A stretch of 64,000 bases of DNA from an uncultured Pelagibacteraceae bacterium (lineage in GTDB: Bacteria; Pseudomonadota; Alphaproteobacteria; Pelagibacterales; Pelagibacteraceae), in NCBI GenBank assembly GCA_902627565.1, contig CACOJM010000001.1:1-64000 (forward strand), written 5' to 3'. Position numbers and translations under genes: made by a program. This document shows, in pieces, positions 16,163 through 28,212 of the stretch (positions within the stretch are counted from its first letter, which is position 1; every line of letters begins with the position of its first letter). Below the pieces are notes generated by a model. The model searched no databases, was not told the origin of the DNA, and saw only the letters and a list, made by a program, of their open reading frames with translations.

Positions 16163-17926
16163 ATGCCAAGCTATACAGCACCAATAGATGATATGATGTT
16201 TCTTTTTGAAAAATTAAGAAACAACAAAAATTATAATGAATTAGAAAAATATAAAGATGTAAGTTCAGACCTTGTAAAGGATATTCTACAAGAGGCTGCT
16301 AAAATAAATCAAAATCTTATTTTACCACTTGCAAAAGCTGGTGATGAAAATCCAGCAGTTTTAGAAAATGGAGTTGTGAGAACACCTCCGGGATATAAAG
16401 AAGCTTATAAGAAATATATAGAAGATGGATGGACATCTTTATCTTGTGATCCAAAGTATGGAGGTCAAGGTATGCCTAAAACTGTAAGTGCTTTTTTTGA
16501 TGAAATGTTATCCTCAGCCAGTCTTTCTTTCAAACTTTATAGTGAACTGAGTATTGGCGCTTATAATTGTATAAATCATCATGCTACAGATGATATTAAA
16601 AATAAGTACTTACCAAAAATAGTCGAAGGTAAATGGAGCGGTACTATGTGTTTAACAGAGCCAGTGTGTGGAACTGATTTGGGTTTGCTTAAAACGAAAG
16701 CAAAAAAACAATCTGATGGAACATATAAATTAACTGGACAAAAAATCTTTATTACTTCTGGTGATCATGATCTGACTGAAAATATTATTCATTTAGTTTT
16801 GGCTAGAGTCGATGACTCTCCATCTGGAACAAAAGGTATAAGCTTATTTTTAGTACCTAAATTTATCGTTAAAGACGATGGGACTGTAGGGCCTAGAAAT
16901 GGAATATCAACAGGGTCGATTGAAACTAAGATGGGCATAAAAGGATCAGCTACGTGTGTTTTAAATTTTGACGATGCAATTGGATACATGATTGGTGCTA
17001 AAGAAAAAGGTTTAAGTGCAATGTTTACGATGATGAACCTTGAAAGAATAGTTGTTGGTATTCAAGGTTTAGGTATTTCAGAAATTGCTTATCAAAATTC
17101 CCTATCCTATGCAAAAGAGAGAAAACAGGGAAAAACGAATAAATCAAAATCGAAAAATGGAGCTGATTTTATTATTGAACATGCCGATATCAGAAGAACA
17201 TTATTAAATATGAAATCAATTATCGAAGGTGAAAGAGCTTTATGTTTTTGGCTATCTCAACAGACTGAAGTTAGTTTGTATCATCCAGACGAAAAAATTC
17301 GTCAAGAAGCTTCAGATTATGTTTCATTAATGACACCTGTTGTAAAATCATTATTTACAGACTTAGCTATGGAAATAACAAGTGATGCAATGCAAATTCA
17401 TGGAGGTTATGGGTATACAAAAGATCAGGGAATAGAACAATTATATAGAGATAATAGAATTACACCTATATACGAAGGAACTAATTCAGTACAGGCTGCT
17501 GACCTAGTTTTTAGAAAACTATCAAATAAGAACGGAAGTATAATTAATAAATTTTTAGACCAAGTAAAATCTGAATGTAATTCTAATAATAAAAAAATTG
17601 AACCATTTATATCAGAATTTAATAATTATCTAAGTATATTAAAAAAATTTAGTGATTGGATGGTTGATAGAATGAAATTAGAAAAAGATGATGTAAGCGC
17701 AGCTGCAAATGATTATTTAAAAACTTTAGGTTATGTATCTATTGCATATGCATGGATTAAAGTTTTAGAGGTAAGCTTCAAAGATTATAGTGAAAATAAA
17801 AATTTCTATGATGACAAAATTGATACTGCAAGATTTTACTTTGACAAAGTATTACCAAGAGTTGAGCAACATTATAAATCAGCCATCTCTGGTAGTTCAA
17901 ATTTAATGAATTTCAAATTTAATTAA
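16163..17926 (+). CDS. dmdC: 3-methylmercaptopropionyl-CoA dehydrogenase (DmdC), acyl-CoA dehydrogenase family
   Basis: Oxidises methylmercaptopropionyl-CoA to methylthioacryloyl-CoA with FAD, the third step of DMSP demethylation. At 587 residues it is longer than ordinary acyl-CoA dehydrogenases, as DmdC is, with an extra C-terminal helical domain after about 460. Core motifs include MCLTEPVCGTDLG (about 156-168), the HGGYGYTKD stretch and the catalytic base Glu in IYEGTNS (about 438). Function is assigned from length, domain layout and co-location with dmdB and dmdA; other fatty acyl-CoA substrates cannot be excluded from sequence alone. Confidence 0.82.
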   Translation: MPSYTAPIDDMMFLFEKLRNNKNYNELEKYKDVSSDLVKDILQEAAKINQNLILPLAKAGDENPAVLENGVVRTPPGYKEAYKKYIEDGWTSLSCDPKYGGQGMPKTVSAFFDEMLSSASLSFKLYSELSIGAYNCINHHATDDIKNKYLPKIVEGKWSGTMCLTEPVCGTDLGLLKTKAKKQSDGTYKLTGQKIFITSGDHDLTENIIHLVLARVDDSPSGTKGISLFLVPKFIVKDDGTVGPRNGISTGSIETKMGIKGSATCVLNFDDAIGYMIGAKEKGLSAMFTMMNLERIVVGIQGLGISEIAYQNSLSYAKERKQGKTNKSKSKNGADFIIEHADIRRTLLNMKSIIEGERALCFWLSQQTEVSLYHPDEKIRQEASDYVSLMTPVVKSLFTDLAMEITSDAMQIHGGYGYTKDQGIEQLYRDNRITPIYEGTNSVQAADLVFRKLSNKNGSIINKFLDQVKSECNSNNKKIEPFISEFNNYLSILKKFSDWMVDRMKLEKDDVSAAANDYLKTLGYVSIAYAWIKVLEVSFKDYSENKNFYDDKIDTARFYFDKVLPRVEQHYKSAISGSSNLMNFKFN

Positions 17927-17927
17927 A

Positions 17928-19544
17928 ATGAGTCATTACGATACTAATTTGGATAAAAATAATGCAAATTATGTTCCATTGACACCCCTAACTTTTTTAA
18001 AAAGAGCTAAAGAAATTTATCCAAATTATGAGGCAGTTATTTATGAGGACAGAAAATATACATGGGATCAGGTTTATAAAAGAGCAGTTCAATTTGCGAG
18101 TGCGCTTAATAAAATAGGTGTTGAAAAAGGTGATACAGTTTCTTTTTTAGCTTTTAATACCCCTGAAATTTTTGAGGGTCATTATTCAGTTCCAATGACA
18201 GGTGCAGTGTTAAATACTATCAATATAAGATTAGATGCTAAAACAATTGCTTATATTTTAGACCACAGTGAAGCCAAAGTATTAGTTGTTGATAGACAAC
18301 TTCATGTAGAGGTAAAAAAGGCTTTAAGCACTTTAAAAAAAAAAATTATAATAATTGATATTATTGATAAATTTGCAGATCAATCTAAGTGTGAGAAGAT
18401 TGGTGAATTAGAATACGAAAGTTTTTTGAACACTGGTGATAAAAATTATGATTGGAAAATGCCAGAGGATGAATGGCAAGCAATATCATTAAGTTATACG
18501 TCTGGTACTACAGGAAATCCAAAAGGTGTAGTTTATCATCATAGGGGATCATACCTTATGTCCACTGGAAGTGCTGTTGCTTGGAATATGCCAAACAGAT
18601 TGAATTTTTTGACTATTGTTCCAATGTTTCATTGCAATGGTTGGGGATACCCGTGGACTATACCTATGTTGAATGGAAGAACTATATGTCTAAGAAATAT
18701 AGATATTAAAAAAATATTTGAATTAATTGATAAATATAATGTAACGCATTTCGGTGGAGCACCAATTGTGTTAAATATGATCACTGGTGCACCGGAGACT
18801 GACAGAAAAAAATTAAAACAAAAAGTTTATGTACTCACTGCTGGAGCACCACCCCCAAGTATTATATTTAAAAAAATGAATGAGCTAGGTTTTGAAGTGA
18901 TGCACGTTTATGGATTAACAGAAACTTATGGGCATGTTACTCAATGTGCTTGGAATGATGCTTGGAATGATTTTGACGAGGAGAAACAAAATGAGATTAA
19001 AGCAAGACAAGGAGTCAGGTATCCAAACACAGAGGGTATAGCAGTTATGAACCCAGAAACAATGATCGAAGTGCCTAAAGATGGGAAAACAATTGGTGAA
19101 ATAATGATCAAAGGAAATATTGTCATGAAGGGATATTTTAAAGATAAAGATGCAACATCCAAAGCTATGGATGGAGGTTGGTTTCATTCTGGAGATTTAG
19201 CTGTGATGCATCCTGACGGATATGTTAAGATTCAAGACAGGTCTAAAGATATTATAATTTCAGGTGGTGAAAATATATCCTCGATTGAAATAGAGAATAC
19301 TTTAGCAAAACATCCTTCAGTATCTATAGCAGCAGTAGTGGCAAAGCCAGATGAGAAATGGGGAGAGGTACCTTGTGCTTTTATTGAAATGGTTCAAGAT
19401 AAACCAGTAACAGAAAAAGAGCTAATCAGTTTTTGTAAAGAAACTCTTGCTGGATTTAAGGTACCAAAACAAGTAATTTTTTGTGATTTACCGAAAACTT
19501 CAACTGGTAAAATTCAAAAGTTTGAACTAAGAAAAAAATTTTAG
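17928..19544 (+). CDS. dmdB: Methylmercaptopropionate-CoA ligase (DmdB), AMP-forming acyl-CoA synthetase
   Basis: Activates methylmercaptopropionate to its CoA thioester using ATP. The P-loop-like SYTSGTTGNPKGVVYHH (about 189-205), VYGLTET (about 325-331), SGDLAVMHPDGYVKIQDR and SGGENISS motifs mark the ANL superfamily, and the late catalytic Lys is in STGKIQKF (about 528). The 538 residues match DmdB length. It follows dmdC by 1 bp and precedes the hydrolase and dmdA, which favours DmdB over a general medium-chain ligase. Confidence 0.82.
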   Translation: MSHYDTNLDKNNANYVPLTPLTFLKRAKEIYPNYEAVIYEDRKYTWDQVYKRAVQFASALNKIGVEKGDTVSFLAFNTPEIFEGHYSVPMTGAVLNTINIRLDAKTIAYILDHSEAKVLVVDRQLHVEVKKALSTLKKKIIIIDIIDKFADQSKCEKIGELEYESFLNTGDKNYDWKMPEDEWQAISLSYTSGTTGNPKGVVYHHRGSYLMSTGSAVAWNMPNRLNFLTIVPMFHCNGWGYPWTIPMLNGRTICLRNIDIKKIFELIDKYNVTHFGGAPIVLNMITGAPETDRKKLKQKVYVLTAGAPPPSIIFKKMNELGFEVMHVYGLTETYGHVTQCAWNDAWNDFDEEKQNEIKARQGVRYPNTEGIAVMNPETMIEVPKDGKTIGEIMIKGNIVMKGYFKDKDATSKAMDGGWFHSGDLAVMHPDGYVKIQDRSKDIIISGGENISSIEIENTLAKHPSVSIAAVVAKPDEKWGEVPCAFIEMVQDKPVTEKELISFCKETLAGFKVPKQVIFCDLPKTSTGKIQKFELRKKF

Positions 19545-19552
19545 GAAAATAA

Positions 19553-20329
19553 TTGATATTTCAAATAGAAAATAAGAAGATCCATGCATCTGATGCAGGT
19601 CAAGGAATAGACCCTAAAAAAGAAACTATTGTATTTTTGCATGGGAGTGGACTTTCGCACATAGTTTGGTCTCTTACTGAACAATTTTTTTCAAATAATA
19701 ATTTTAACGTATTATCACTAGATTTACCTGGACATGGAAATTCAGATGGGCCTTGCTTAGATAGTATTGAAAAAATTGCTGATTGGTTAGAGTCAGTATT
19801 CAAAAAACTAAATTTAAAAAATATAATTTTGATTGGTCATTCCCAAGGCTGCTTAGAGATACTTGAGTATGCTTTTAAATATAAAGAAAGATTAAATAAA
19901 TTAGTTTTCGTTGCAGGATCAAATAAAATGCCTGTTCATCCTGATTTAATAGACTTAGCCCAAAATGGAGATTCTAATGCTGTTAAATTAATGATGAAAT
20001 GGGGTTACGAGGGTTCAAAAAAATTTATAGGTGGTAATCCTGTAGAAAAAATAATTCAGTCACCAAGAGATATAAGTGAAATATTAGCAATTGATTTAAT
20101 TGCATGTAATAATTATTCCAATGGCTCTGAGGCCGCGAAAACAATACACTTGCCTGCATTATTAATTTTAGGAGAGTTTGATAAAATGGTTAACTTAGAG
20201 GTAGGAAAAAAATTTTCAGATTTACTAGAAAATTCCAAAACATATGTAATTAGCGGATGTGGACATATGATTATGATTGAAAAAGCTTTCGAAATGCGGG
20301 AAAAGATCCTAAATTTTTTAAATTCATGA
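19553..20329 (+). CDS. Alpha/beta hydrolase embedded in the DMSP demethylation cluster
   Basis: A 258-residue alpha/beta-fold hydrolase with HGSGLSH oxyanion motif (about 30-36), nucleophile elbow GHSQGC (Ser about 99), Asp in GEFDKM and His in GCGHMIM. It lacks a signal peptide, so it is cytoplasmic. The start is TTG at 19553, preceded by AGGAAAA. It lies between dmdB and dmdA and overlaps dmdA by 4 bp (ATGA), implying tight co-expression. Its role is not known to me: thioesterase or hydrolase activity on a CoA or methylthio intermediate is a guess. No crotonase of the DmdD type is in this cluster. Confidence 0.8.
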   Translation: MIFQIENKKIHASDAGQGIDPKKETIVFLHGSGLSHIVWSLTEQFFSNNNFNVLSLDLPGHGNSDGPCLDSIEKIADWLESVFKKLNLKNIILIGHSQGCLEILEYAFKYKERLNKLVFVAGSNKMPVHPDLIDLAQNGDSNAVKLMMKWGYEGSKKFIGGNPVEKIIQSPRDISEILAIDLIACNNYSNGSEAAKTIHLPALLILGEFDKMVNLEVGKKFSDLLENSKTYVISGCGHMIMIEKAFEMREKILNFLNS

Positions 20330-21435
20330 AAAACTACTCAATCGCAAAATCAAGAAGGATAAGAAGTTCTCCATATACTTCAAGGATAGAAAAACAAGGT
20401 GTTACCGCATATACGGTTTATAATCACATGCTATTACCTGCTGCATTTGGATCTATAGAAGAGTCATGCAAACATTTAAAAAAAGAAGTTCAAGTTTGGG
20501 ATGTGGCAGCTGAAAGACAAGTAGAAATTTCTGGTAAAGATGCAGCGAAACTCGTTCAGCTAATGACTTGTAGAGATTTATCAAAATCAAAAATTGGTAG
20601 ATGTTATTATTGTCCAATTATCGATGATAATGGGAATTTAGTAAATGATCCTGTAATTTTGAAATTAGCTGAAGATAGATGGTGGATTTCAATTGCTGAC
20701 TCAGATGTTATTTTTTTTGCAAAAGGCCTTGCATCTGGTAATAATTTTGAGGTTCAGATTTTTGAACCAAATGTTGATATAATTGCAATACAGGGACCAA
20801 AATCATTTGACTTAATGGAAAAAGTTTTTGGTAAAAAAATTACAGAATTAAAATTTTTTGGTTTTGAATATTTTAATTTTAGGGGTGTTAATCATTTAAT
20901 TGCAAGATCTGGTTGGTCAAAACAGGGTGGATTCGAAGTATATGTTGAAAATACTCAATCTGGTCTTGATCTATATGATTATCTTTTTGAGATAGGTAAA
21001 GAATTTAATTTAAAGCCTGGCTGTCCAAATCTTATAGAACGAATTGAGAGTGGTCTTTTATCTTATGGCAATGATTTTGATAATAATGATAATCCTTTTG
21101 AATGTGGTTTTGAAAAATATGTAAATCTAGACTCTGAGATATCTTTTCTAGGTAAAGAAAAACTAAAAAAAATTCAAAAAGATGGGATTAAGAGAAAATT
21201 AATGGGAGTTAAAATAGATACAGACAAAATTAATTTAACTAAATCTATAGATATTAAAGATGATAAAGGAAATTTCATTGGTGATCTAAGATCTGCTTGT
21301 TATTCTCCCCATTTTAAGAAAGTTATAGGAATAGCGATGATAAATAAGCCTTATTGTAAAGCATCTACGACAGGATTATTGGAAATTGATGGAAATTCTA
21401 TAGCCCTAAAAGTTTGCGATTTGCCTTTCATCTAG
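20326..21435 (+). CDS. dmdA: Dimethylsulfoniopropionate demethylase DmdA
   Basis: Transfers a methyl group from DMSP to tetrahydrofolate, giving methylmercaptopropionate and 5-methyl-THF. The protein belongs to the GcvT fold, but the N-terminal stretch ([20 protein letters not shown], then [21 protein letters not shown]) and the end (KVCDLPFI) match the Pelagibacter DmdA I remember almost residue for residue, and the length of 369 is the same. It is therefore not glycine-cleavage GcvT. It overlaps the hydrolase gene by 4 bp and is followed by asd after 15 bp. Confidence 0.95.
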   Translation: MKNYSIAKSRRIRSSPYTSRIEKQGVTAYTVYNHMLLPAAFGSIEESCKHLKKEVQVWDVAAERQVEISGKDAAKLVQLMTCRDLSKSKIGRCYYCPIIDDNGNLVNDPVILKLAEDRWWISIADSDVIFFAKGLASGNNFEVQIFEPNVDIIAIQGPKSFDLMEKVFGKKITELKFFGFEYFNFRGVNHLIARSGWSKQGGFEVYVENTQSGLDLYDYLFEIGKEFNLKPGCPNLIERIESGLLSYGNDFDNNDNPFECGFEKYVNLDSEISFLGKEKLKKIQKDGIKRKLMGVKIDTDKINLTKSIDIKDDKGNFIGDLRSACYSPHFKKVIGIAMINKPYCKASTTGLLEIDGNSIALKVCDLPFI

Positions 21436-21450
21436 TATAAAACTTACATC

Positions 21451-22458
21451 ATGAATATTGCAATTGTAGGAGCAACAGGAAATGTTGGAAGAAAAACTTT
21501 AGAAGTTCTTGAAAAAAAAGAACTATCTATTGATAATCTATATTTAATTGCATCATCAAAAAGCGCAGGTAAAAAAATTGGTTTTAAAGGTAAGGACTAT
21601 GAAGTTTTTGATTTGGAAAACTTTGATTTTTCTAAAGTAAAAATTGCTTTTTTTGCGGCTGGAGGAAAAATCTCAGAAAAATTTGCTAATAAAGCCTCGA
21701 AACATTGTTTAGTAATTGATAATTCAAGTTTTTATAGAATGGATCCAGATGTACCTTTGATAGTCCCACAAGTTAATTCAAATCATTTAGATGGAATAAA
21801 AAAAAATATTATTGCTAATCCTAATTGCTCAACAGCTCAATTAGTGATTGCATTAAAGCCTTTGCACGATCTGTTTGTAATCAAAAGAGTGGTAGTCTCA
21901 ACATATCAATCAGTTTCAGGAGGCGGTAAAGCACCTATGGATGAATTGATTGAACAAACAAAATTAGTTTTAGATGGTAAAAAAGTAAAATCAAAAAATT
22001 TTACAAAGCAAATAGCTTTTAATGCCATTCCTCATATAGATGAATTCTCAAATGATGGTTATACAAAAGAAGAGTTGAAAATGACTAATGAGACAAAAAA
22101 GATTTTAGATGATAAAATTGACTTAACAGCAACATGTGTGAGATTACCAATATCTGTATCACATTCAGAGTCAGTCAACTTACAATTTGAAAAATCTTTT
22201 ACTCTTGAAAAAGTTAGAAGTGCATTAAATAGTTTTGAGGGTTGTAAAGTTATTGATAAGAGAATTAATGGTGGATACTTCACACCATTAGAAGCTGAGG
22301 GAAAAAACGAAACATTTATCTCAAGGATAAGAGAGGATAAGACTGTGAAAAATGGATTAAATTTGTGGATTGTTTCAGATAATCTTTTACGAGGAGCGGC
22401 TTTGAATGCAGTGGAAATAGCTGAGACATTAATTAAAAATAATTTTTATGGAAAATAA
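21451..22458 (+). CDS. asd: Aspartate-semialdehyde dehydrogenase
   Basis: Reduces aspartyl phosphate to aspartate semialdehyde, the branch point to lysine/DAP, threonine and methionine. GATGNVG (about 7-13) binds NADP, and the nucleophile is Cys126 in ANPNCSTAQ. The 335-residue length is typical of the shorter bacterial form. Its 3' end overlaps sdhC by 11 bp, which places an amino acid gene at the head of the succinate dehydrogenase operon. Confidence 0.96.
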   Translation: MNIAIVGATGNVGRKTLEVLEKKELSIDNLYLIASSKSAGKKIGFKGKDYEVFDLENFDFSKVKIAFFAAGGKISEKFANKASKHCLVIDNSSFYRMDPDVPLIVPQVNSNHLDGIKKNIIANPNCSTAQLVIALKPLHDLFVIKRVVVSTYQSVSGGGKAPMDELIEQTKLVLDGKKVKSKNFTKQIAFNAIPHIDEFSNDGYTKEELKMTNETKKILDDKIDLTATCVRLPISVSHSESVNLQFEKSFTLEKVRSALNSFEGCKVIDKRINGGYFTPLEAEGKNETFISRIREDKTVKNGLNLWIVSDNLLRGAALNAVEIAETLIKNNFYGK

Positions 22459-22831
22459 ACCACCATTATCTCCTCATATTCAAATTTATAAATGGCATAT
22501 CTCATCGTTAGTATCTATTTCACATAGAATAACAGGTATAATAAACATAATTGCAATTACATTTATTTGTTTATTAGCTTCATTACTTGTTCTTGGTGAA
22601 AGTAATTACGAATATATCTATTTATTCTTAAGTTCGCTGATTGGTAAATTTACAATCTTAGGACTCACATGGTCTTTTTCTTTTCAAGCCTTAAGCGAAA
22701 TAAGACATTTAATCATGGATCTAGGTTATGGATTTGAACTGAAGACAACAAAAATAACTGGACTAATAGTTATATTTGGTTCTGTTATTTTAACAGTTAT
22801 TTTTTATCTAATTGGAAAAAATTTTTTTTAA
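22448..22831 (+). CDS. sdhC: Succinate dehydrogenase cytochrome b556 subunit SdhC lacking the haem histidine
   Basis: Membrane anchor of complex II that forms part of the ubiquinone site. The signature LSPHIQIYKW (about 7-16) and the SISHR motif (Ser23 and Arg27, equivalents of the E. coli quinone-site Ser27 and Arg31) are present, with three hydrophobic helices. The helix II segment reads FQALSEIRHLIMD, where the family normally has HxxxGIRHxxxD: Gln80 replaces the haem-ligating His (E. coli His84), while the second His (here 87) remains. It overlaps sdhD by one base (TAATG). Confidence 0.93.
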   Translation: MENKPPLSPHIQIYKWHISSLVSISHRITGIINIIAITFICLLASLLVLGESNYEYIYLFLSSLIGKFTILGLTWSFSFQALSEIRHLIMDLGYGFELKTTKITGLIVIFGSVILTVIFYLIGKNFF

Positions 22832-23154
22832 TGATTAACGCAACTAAAAAATGGATCTTTTTAAAAGTTAGTGGAGCGGTATTAGTTCCACTAATGATAT
22901 GGTTTATCTTAAACTTTATAACAATTTATGATCAAGATTATTTTATTGTTTTAAATTTTTTCATAAATCCACTATCTAAGTTTTTATTTAGTCTTTTCAT
23001 TATCAATGCATATTTTTTTTCAGCCTTGAGTATTAGTGAGGTTTTTGAGGATTATATTAAAAATGATAAAATCAAAAATGTCGCAAATAGACTTTTATAT
23101 CTATCAGCAGTGGTAATTCCCTCAATTACAATTATATTAATAACTAGGTTATGA
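22831..23154 (+). CDS. sdhD: Succinate dehydrogenase membrane anchor SdhD without histidines
   Basis: Second membrane anchor of complex II, 107 residues with three hydrophobic helices. The quinone-site Asp-Tyr pair is kept in VFEDYIK (Asp74, Tyr75). Twelve residues before this Tyr, where E. coli SdhD has the haem ligand His71, the sequence has Phe63; the protein contains no His at all. Together with Gln80 in SdhC this leaves no bis-His haem b site. It overlaps sdhA by 4 bp. Confidence 0.9.
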   Translation: MINATKKWIFLKVSGAVLVPLMIWFILNFITIYDQDYFIVLNFFINPLSKFLFSLFIINAYFFSALSISEVFEDYIKNDKIKNVANRLLYLSAVVIPSITIILITRL

Positions 23155-24926
23155 GTTCATACAAAATTATAGATCATGAATATGACGTAGTAGTCTTAGG
23201 TGCTGGTGGCTCTGGTTTAAGAGCTGCTGTTGGTTTAAGTGAGGCAGGGTTAAAGACAGCATGTATTTCAAAAGTTTTTCCTACAAGAAGCCATACCTCT
23301 GCAGCGCAAGGAGGTATTTCAGCCGCTCTTGGTAATATGGGAGAAGATGACTGGCGTTGGCACATGTATGATACCGTTAAGGGCGCTGATTGGTTGGGAG
23401 ATCAAGATAGTATTGAATATCTTTGTAAGGAGGCACCAAAAGCAGTTATTGAATTAGAGAAATATGGGGTGCCTTTTAGTAGGACAGAGGATGGAAAAAT
23501 TTATCAAAGGCCATTTGGTGGTATGACTAAAAATTATGGTAATGGAATTGTACAAAGAACCTGTGCAGCTGCTGATAGAACTGGTCATGCAATTTTACAT
23601 ACTTTGTATGGACAAGCGCTAAAACATAAAACAGAATTTTTTATTGAATATTTTGCTTTAGATTTATTAATGAAAGATGGAGCTTGCAAGGGACTAATAG
23701 CCTGGAATTTAAACGATGGGACTATTCATAGATTTAGAGCTCATACTGTAATAATTGCTACAGGTGGTTATGGTAAAGTTTATTATTCAGCAACATCTGC
23801 TCATACTTGTACGGGAGATGGTAATGCAATGGTATTAAGAGCCGGGCTACCTTTACAAGACATGGAATTTGTTCAATTTCATCCAACAGGAATTTATGGA
23901 CATGGAACATTAATAACAGAGGGTGCCAGAGGTGAAGGAGGATATTTGACAAATTCAAAGGGTGAGAGATTCATGGAAAGATATGCACCTAATGCAAAAG
24001 ATTTGGCTTCAAGGGATGTTGTCAGCAGATCAATGTCAATTGAAATTAACGAAGGAAGAGGTGTTGGAAAAGATCAAGATCATGTTCATTTAAATTTAAG
24101 TCATTTAGATAAAGATATTATTGAAAGTAGATTGCCCGGAATAACTGATGCAGCAAGATTATTTGCAAATGTGGATGTTACTAAAGAACCCATTCCAGTT
24201 GTACCAACTGTTCATTATAATATGGGAGGTATTCCAACAAATTATAAAGCAGAAGTTTTAACTGTAAACGGTTCAGAAAAAACTGTACCAGGATTAATGG
24301 CAATTGGAGAGGCTGCATGTGTATCAGTTCACGGAGCCAACAGACTGGGTTCAAACTCACTTATTGATTTGGTAGTCTTTGGAAGAGCTGCTGCAAAAAG
24401 AGCAGCTGAACTTATCAAACCAGGAACACCACATGAAGAATTAAATGAATTAGAAACTCAAAAATGTTTGGATCGGTTTGATAAAATTAGAAATGCTAAA
24501 GGTGATATTGGGACTGCAGAATTAAGACAGACAATGCAAAAAACAATGCAATCTAAATGTGCAGTTTTTAGAACTGAAAAAACATTGAAAGAGGGTGTAG
24601 ATCAAATTAAGAAGACTTATGATGGACTAGATTCTATATCAGTAAAAGATAAATCATTGATATTTAATACTGATCTAGTTGAAACTTTAGAATTTGATAA
24701 TTTAATAAGACAAGCAGTCGTAACCGTCGATTCTGCATATAACAGAAAGGAAAGTAGAGGAGCACATGCTAGGGAAGATTATCCTAAAAGAGATGATCAA
24801 AAATTTATGCAACATACCCTTGCTTGGTGTGATGGAAAAAATACTAAAATAGCTTATAGAGAGGTGCATAAATCTACTCTAACAAATGAAGTTCAGTATT
24901 TTCCACCTCAGGAAAGAGTTTATTAA
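23151..24926 (+). CDS. sdhA: Succinate dehydrogenase flavoprotein subunit
   Basis: Oxidises succinate to fumarate and passes electrons to SdhB. The N-terminal dinucleotide fold [12 protein letters not shown] (about 15-26), the FAD-linking His in [11 protein letters not shown] (about 46-56), and the substrate residues in HPTGIYGHG and [10 protein letters not shown] are all intact, so the catalytic subunit is normal despite the odd anchors. The 591-residue length is standard. It shares one base with sdhB (TAATG). Confidence 0.98.
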   Translation: MSSYKIIDHEYDVVVLGAGGSGLRAAVGLSEAGLKTACISKVFPTRSHTSAAQGGISAALGNMGEDDWRWHMYDTVKGADWLGDQDSIEYLCKEAPKAVIELEKYGVPFSRTEDGKIYQRPFGGMTKNYGNGIVQRTCAAADRTGHAILHTLYGQALKHKTEFFIEYFALDLLMKDGACKGLIAWNLNDGTIHRFRAHTVIIATGGYGKVYYSATSAHTCTGDGNAMVLRAGLPLQDMEFVQFHPTGIYGHGTLITEGARGEGGYLTNSKGERFMERYAPNAKDLASRDVVSRSMSIEINEGRGVGKDQDHVHLNLSHLDKDIIESRLPGITDAARLFANVDVTKEPIPVVPTVHYNMGGIPTNYKAEVLTVNGSEKTVPGLMAIGEAACVSVHGANRLGSNSLIDLVVFGRAAAKRAAELIKPGTPHEELNELETQKCLDRFDKIRNAKGDIGTAELRQTMQKTMQSKCAVFRTEKTLKEGVDQIKKTYDGLDSISVKDKSLIFNTDLVETLEFDNLIRQAVVTVDSAYNRKESRGAHAREDYPKRDDQKFMQHTLAWCDGKNTKIAYREVHKSTLTNEVQYFPPQERVY

Positions 24927-25705
24927 TGGTTCAAATAAATTTGCCTAAAAATTCTGAAATTAAAAAAGGCAAATATTTTAAAGACAAAACTGGTTCAAAA
25001 AATTTAAGAAAAATAAATATTTATAGATGGGACCCGTCTTCTGGAGAAAATCCCAGAGTTGATACTTATGAAGTTGATATGGACAATTGTCCCTCAAAAG
25101 TACTAGATATTTTAAATAAGATTAAAAATGAGATAGATCCAACGTTAGCATATAGAAGATCTTGTGCACATGGAGTTTGCGGTTCGTGTGCGATGAACAT
25201 GGCTGGAAAAAATGGTTTAGCCTGTACCACTCCACATGCCGATATTAAGGGTGATATTGATATTTATCCATTACCCCATTTAAAAGTAAAAAAAGATTTA
25301 ATTGGCGATTTAGATGGTTTATACAAACAATATCAATCAATCGAACCCTGGCTAAAATCAAATTCTAAATCTGAAACAAAAGAAATAATTCAATCGAAAG
25401 AAGAGAGGGCAAAATTAGATGGCGCTTATGAATGTATAATGTGTGCATGCTGCTCAACCTCATGCCCAAGTTATTGGTGGAATGGTGATAAATATTTAGG
25501 TCCAGCAGTTTTATTGCAAGCATATAGATGGATTGTCGATAGTAGAGATGAGGAAAGAAAAGCAAGATTAAAAAAAGTTGCTGATGAACTTAAGCTCTAT
25601 CGTTGTCATACAATTCTTAACTGTACAAGTGCATGCCCAAAAGGTTTAAATCCCGCAAAAGCTATAGCTGAAATAAAAAAAATGTTAGCAACTGCCAATA
25701 TTTAA
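24926..25705 (+). CDS. sdhB: Succinate dehydrogenase iron-sulfur subunit
   Basis: Carries the three Fe-S clusters that link flavin to quinone. The [2Fe-2S] cysteines lie in [13 protein letters not shown] and the following GLACTTP (about 73-98); the [4Fe-4S] and [3Fe-4S] ligands in [16 protein letters not shown] (about 171-186) and [11 protein letters not shown]. The quinone-pocket Pro and Trp in CPSYWWN are present. The 259-residue length is normal. A 42-bp gap then separates it from mmsA. Confidence 0.98.
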   Translation: MVQINLPKNSEIKKGKYFKDKTGSKNLRKINIYRWDPSSGENPRVDTYEVDMDNCPSKVLDILNKIKNEIDPTLAYRRSCAHGVCGSCAMNMAGKNGLACTTPHADIKGDIDIYPLPHLKVKKDLIGDLDGLYKQYQSIEPWLKSNSKSETKEIIQSKEERAKLDGAYECIMCACCSTSCPSYWWNGDKYLGPAVLLQAYRWIVDSRDEERKARLKKVADELKLYRCHTILNCTSACPKGLNPAKAIAEIKKMLATANI

Positions 25706-25747
25706 ACAATAGACTAATAAGAATTTTTACTCTAAAAGATCGTATTC

Positions 25748-28211
<2,464 letters not shown>

Positions 28212-28212
<1 letters not shown>

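Noticed and set aside
20326-21435. Glycine cleavage T protein (GcvT) with a glycine riboswitch
   Set aside because: The fold is GcvT-like but N-terminus, C-terminus and neighbours identify DmdA; no glycine aptamer is seen, and the gene overlaps its upstream neighbour.
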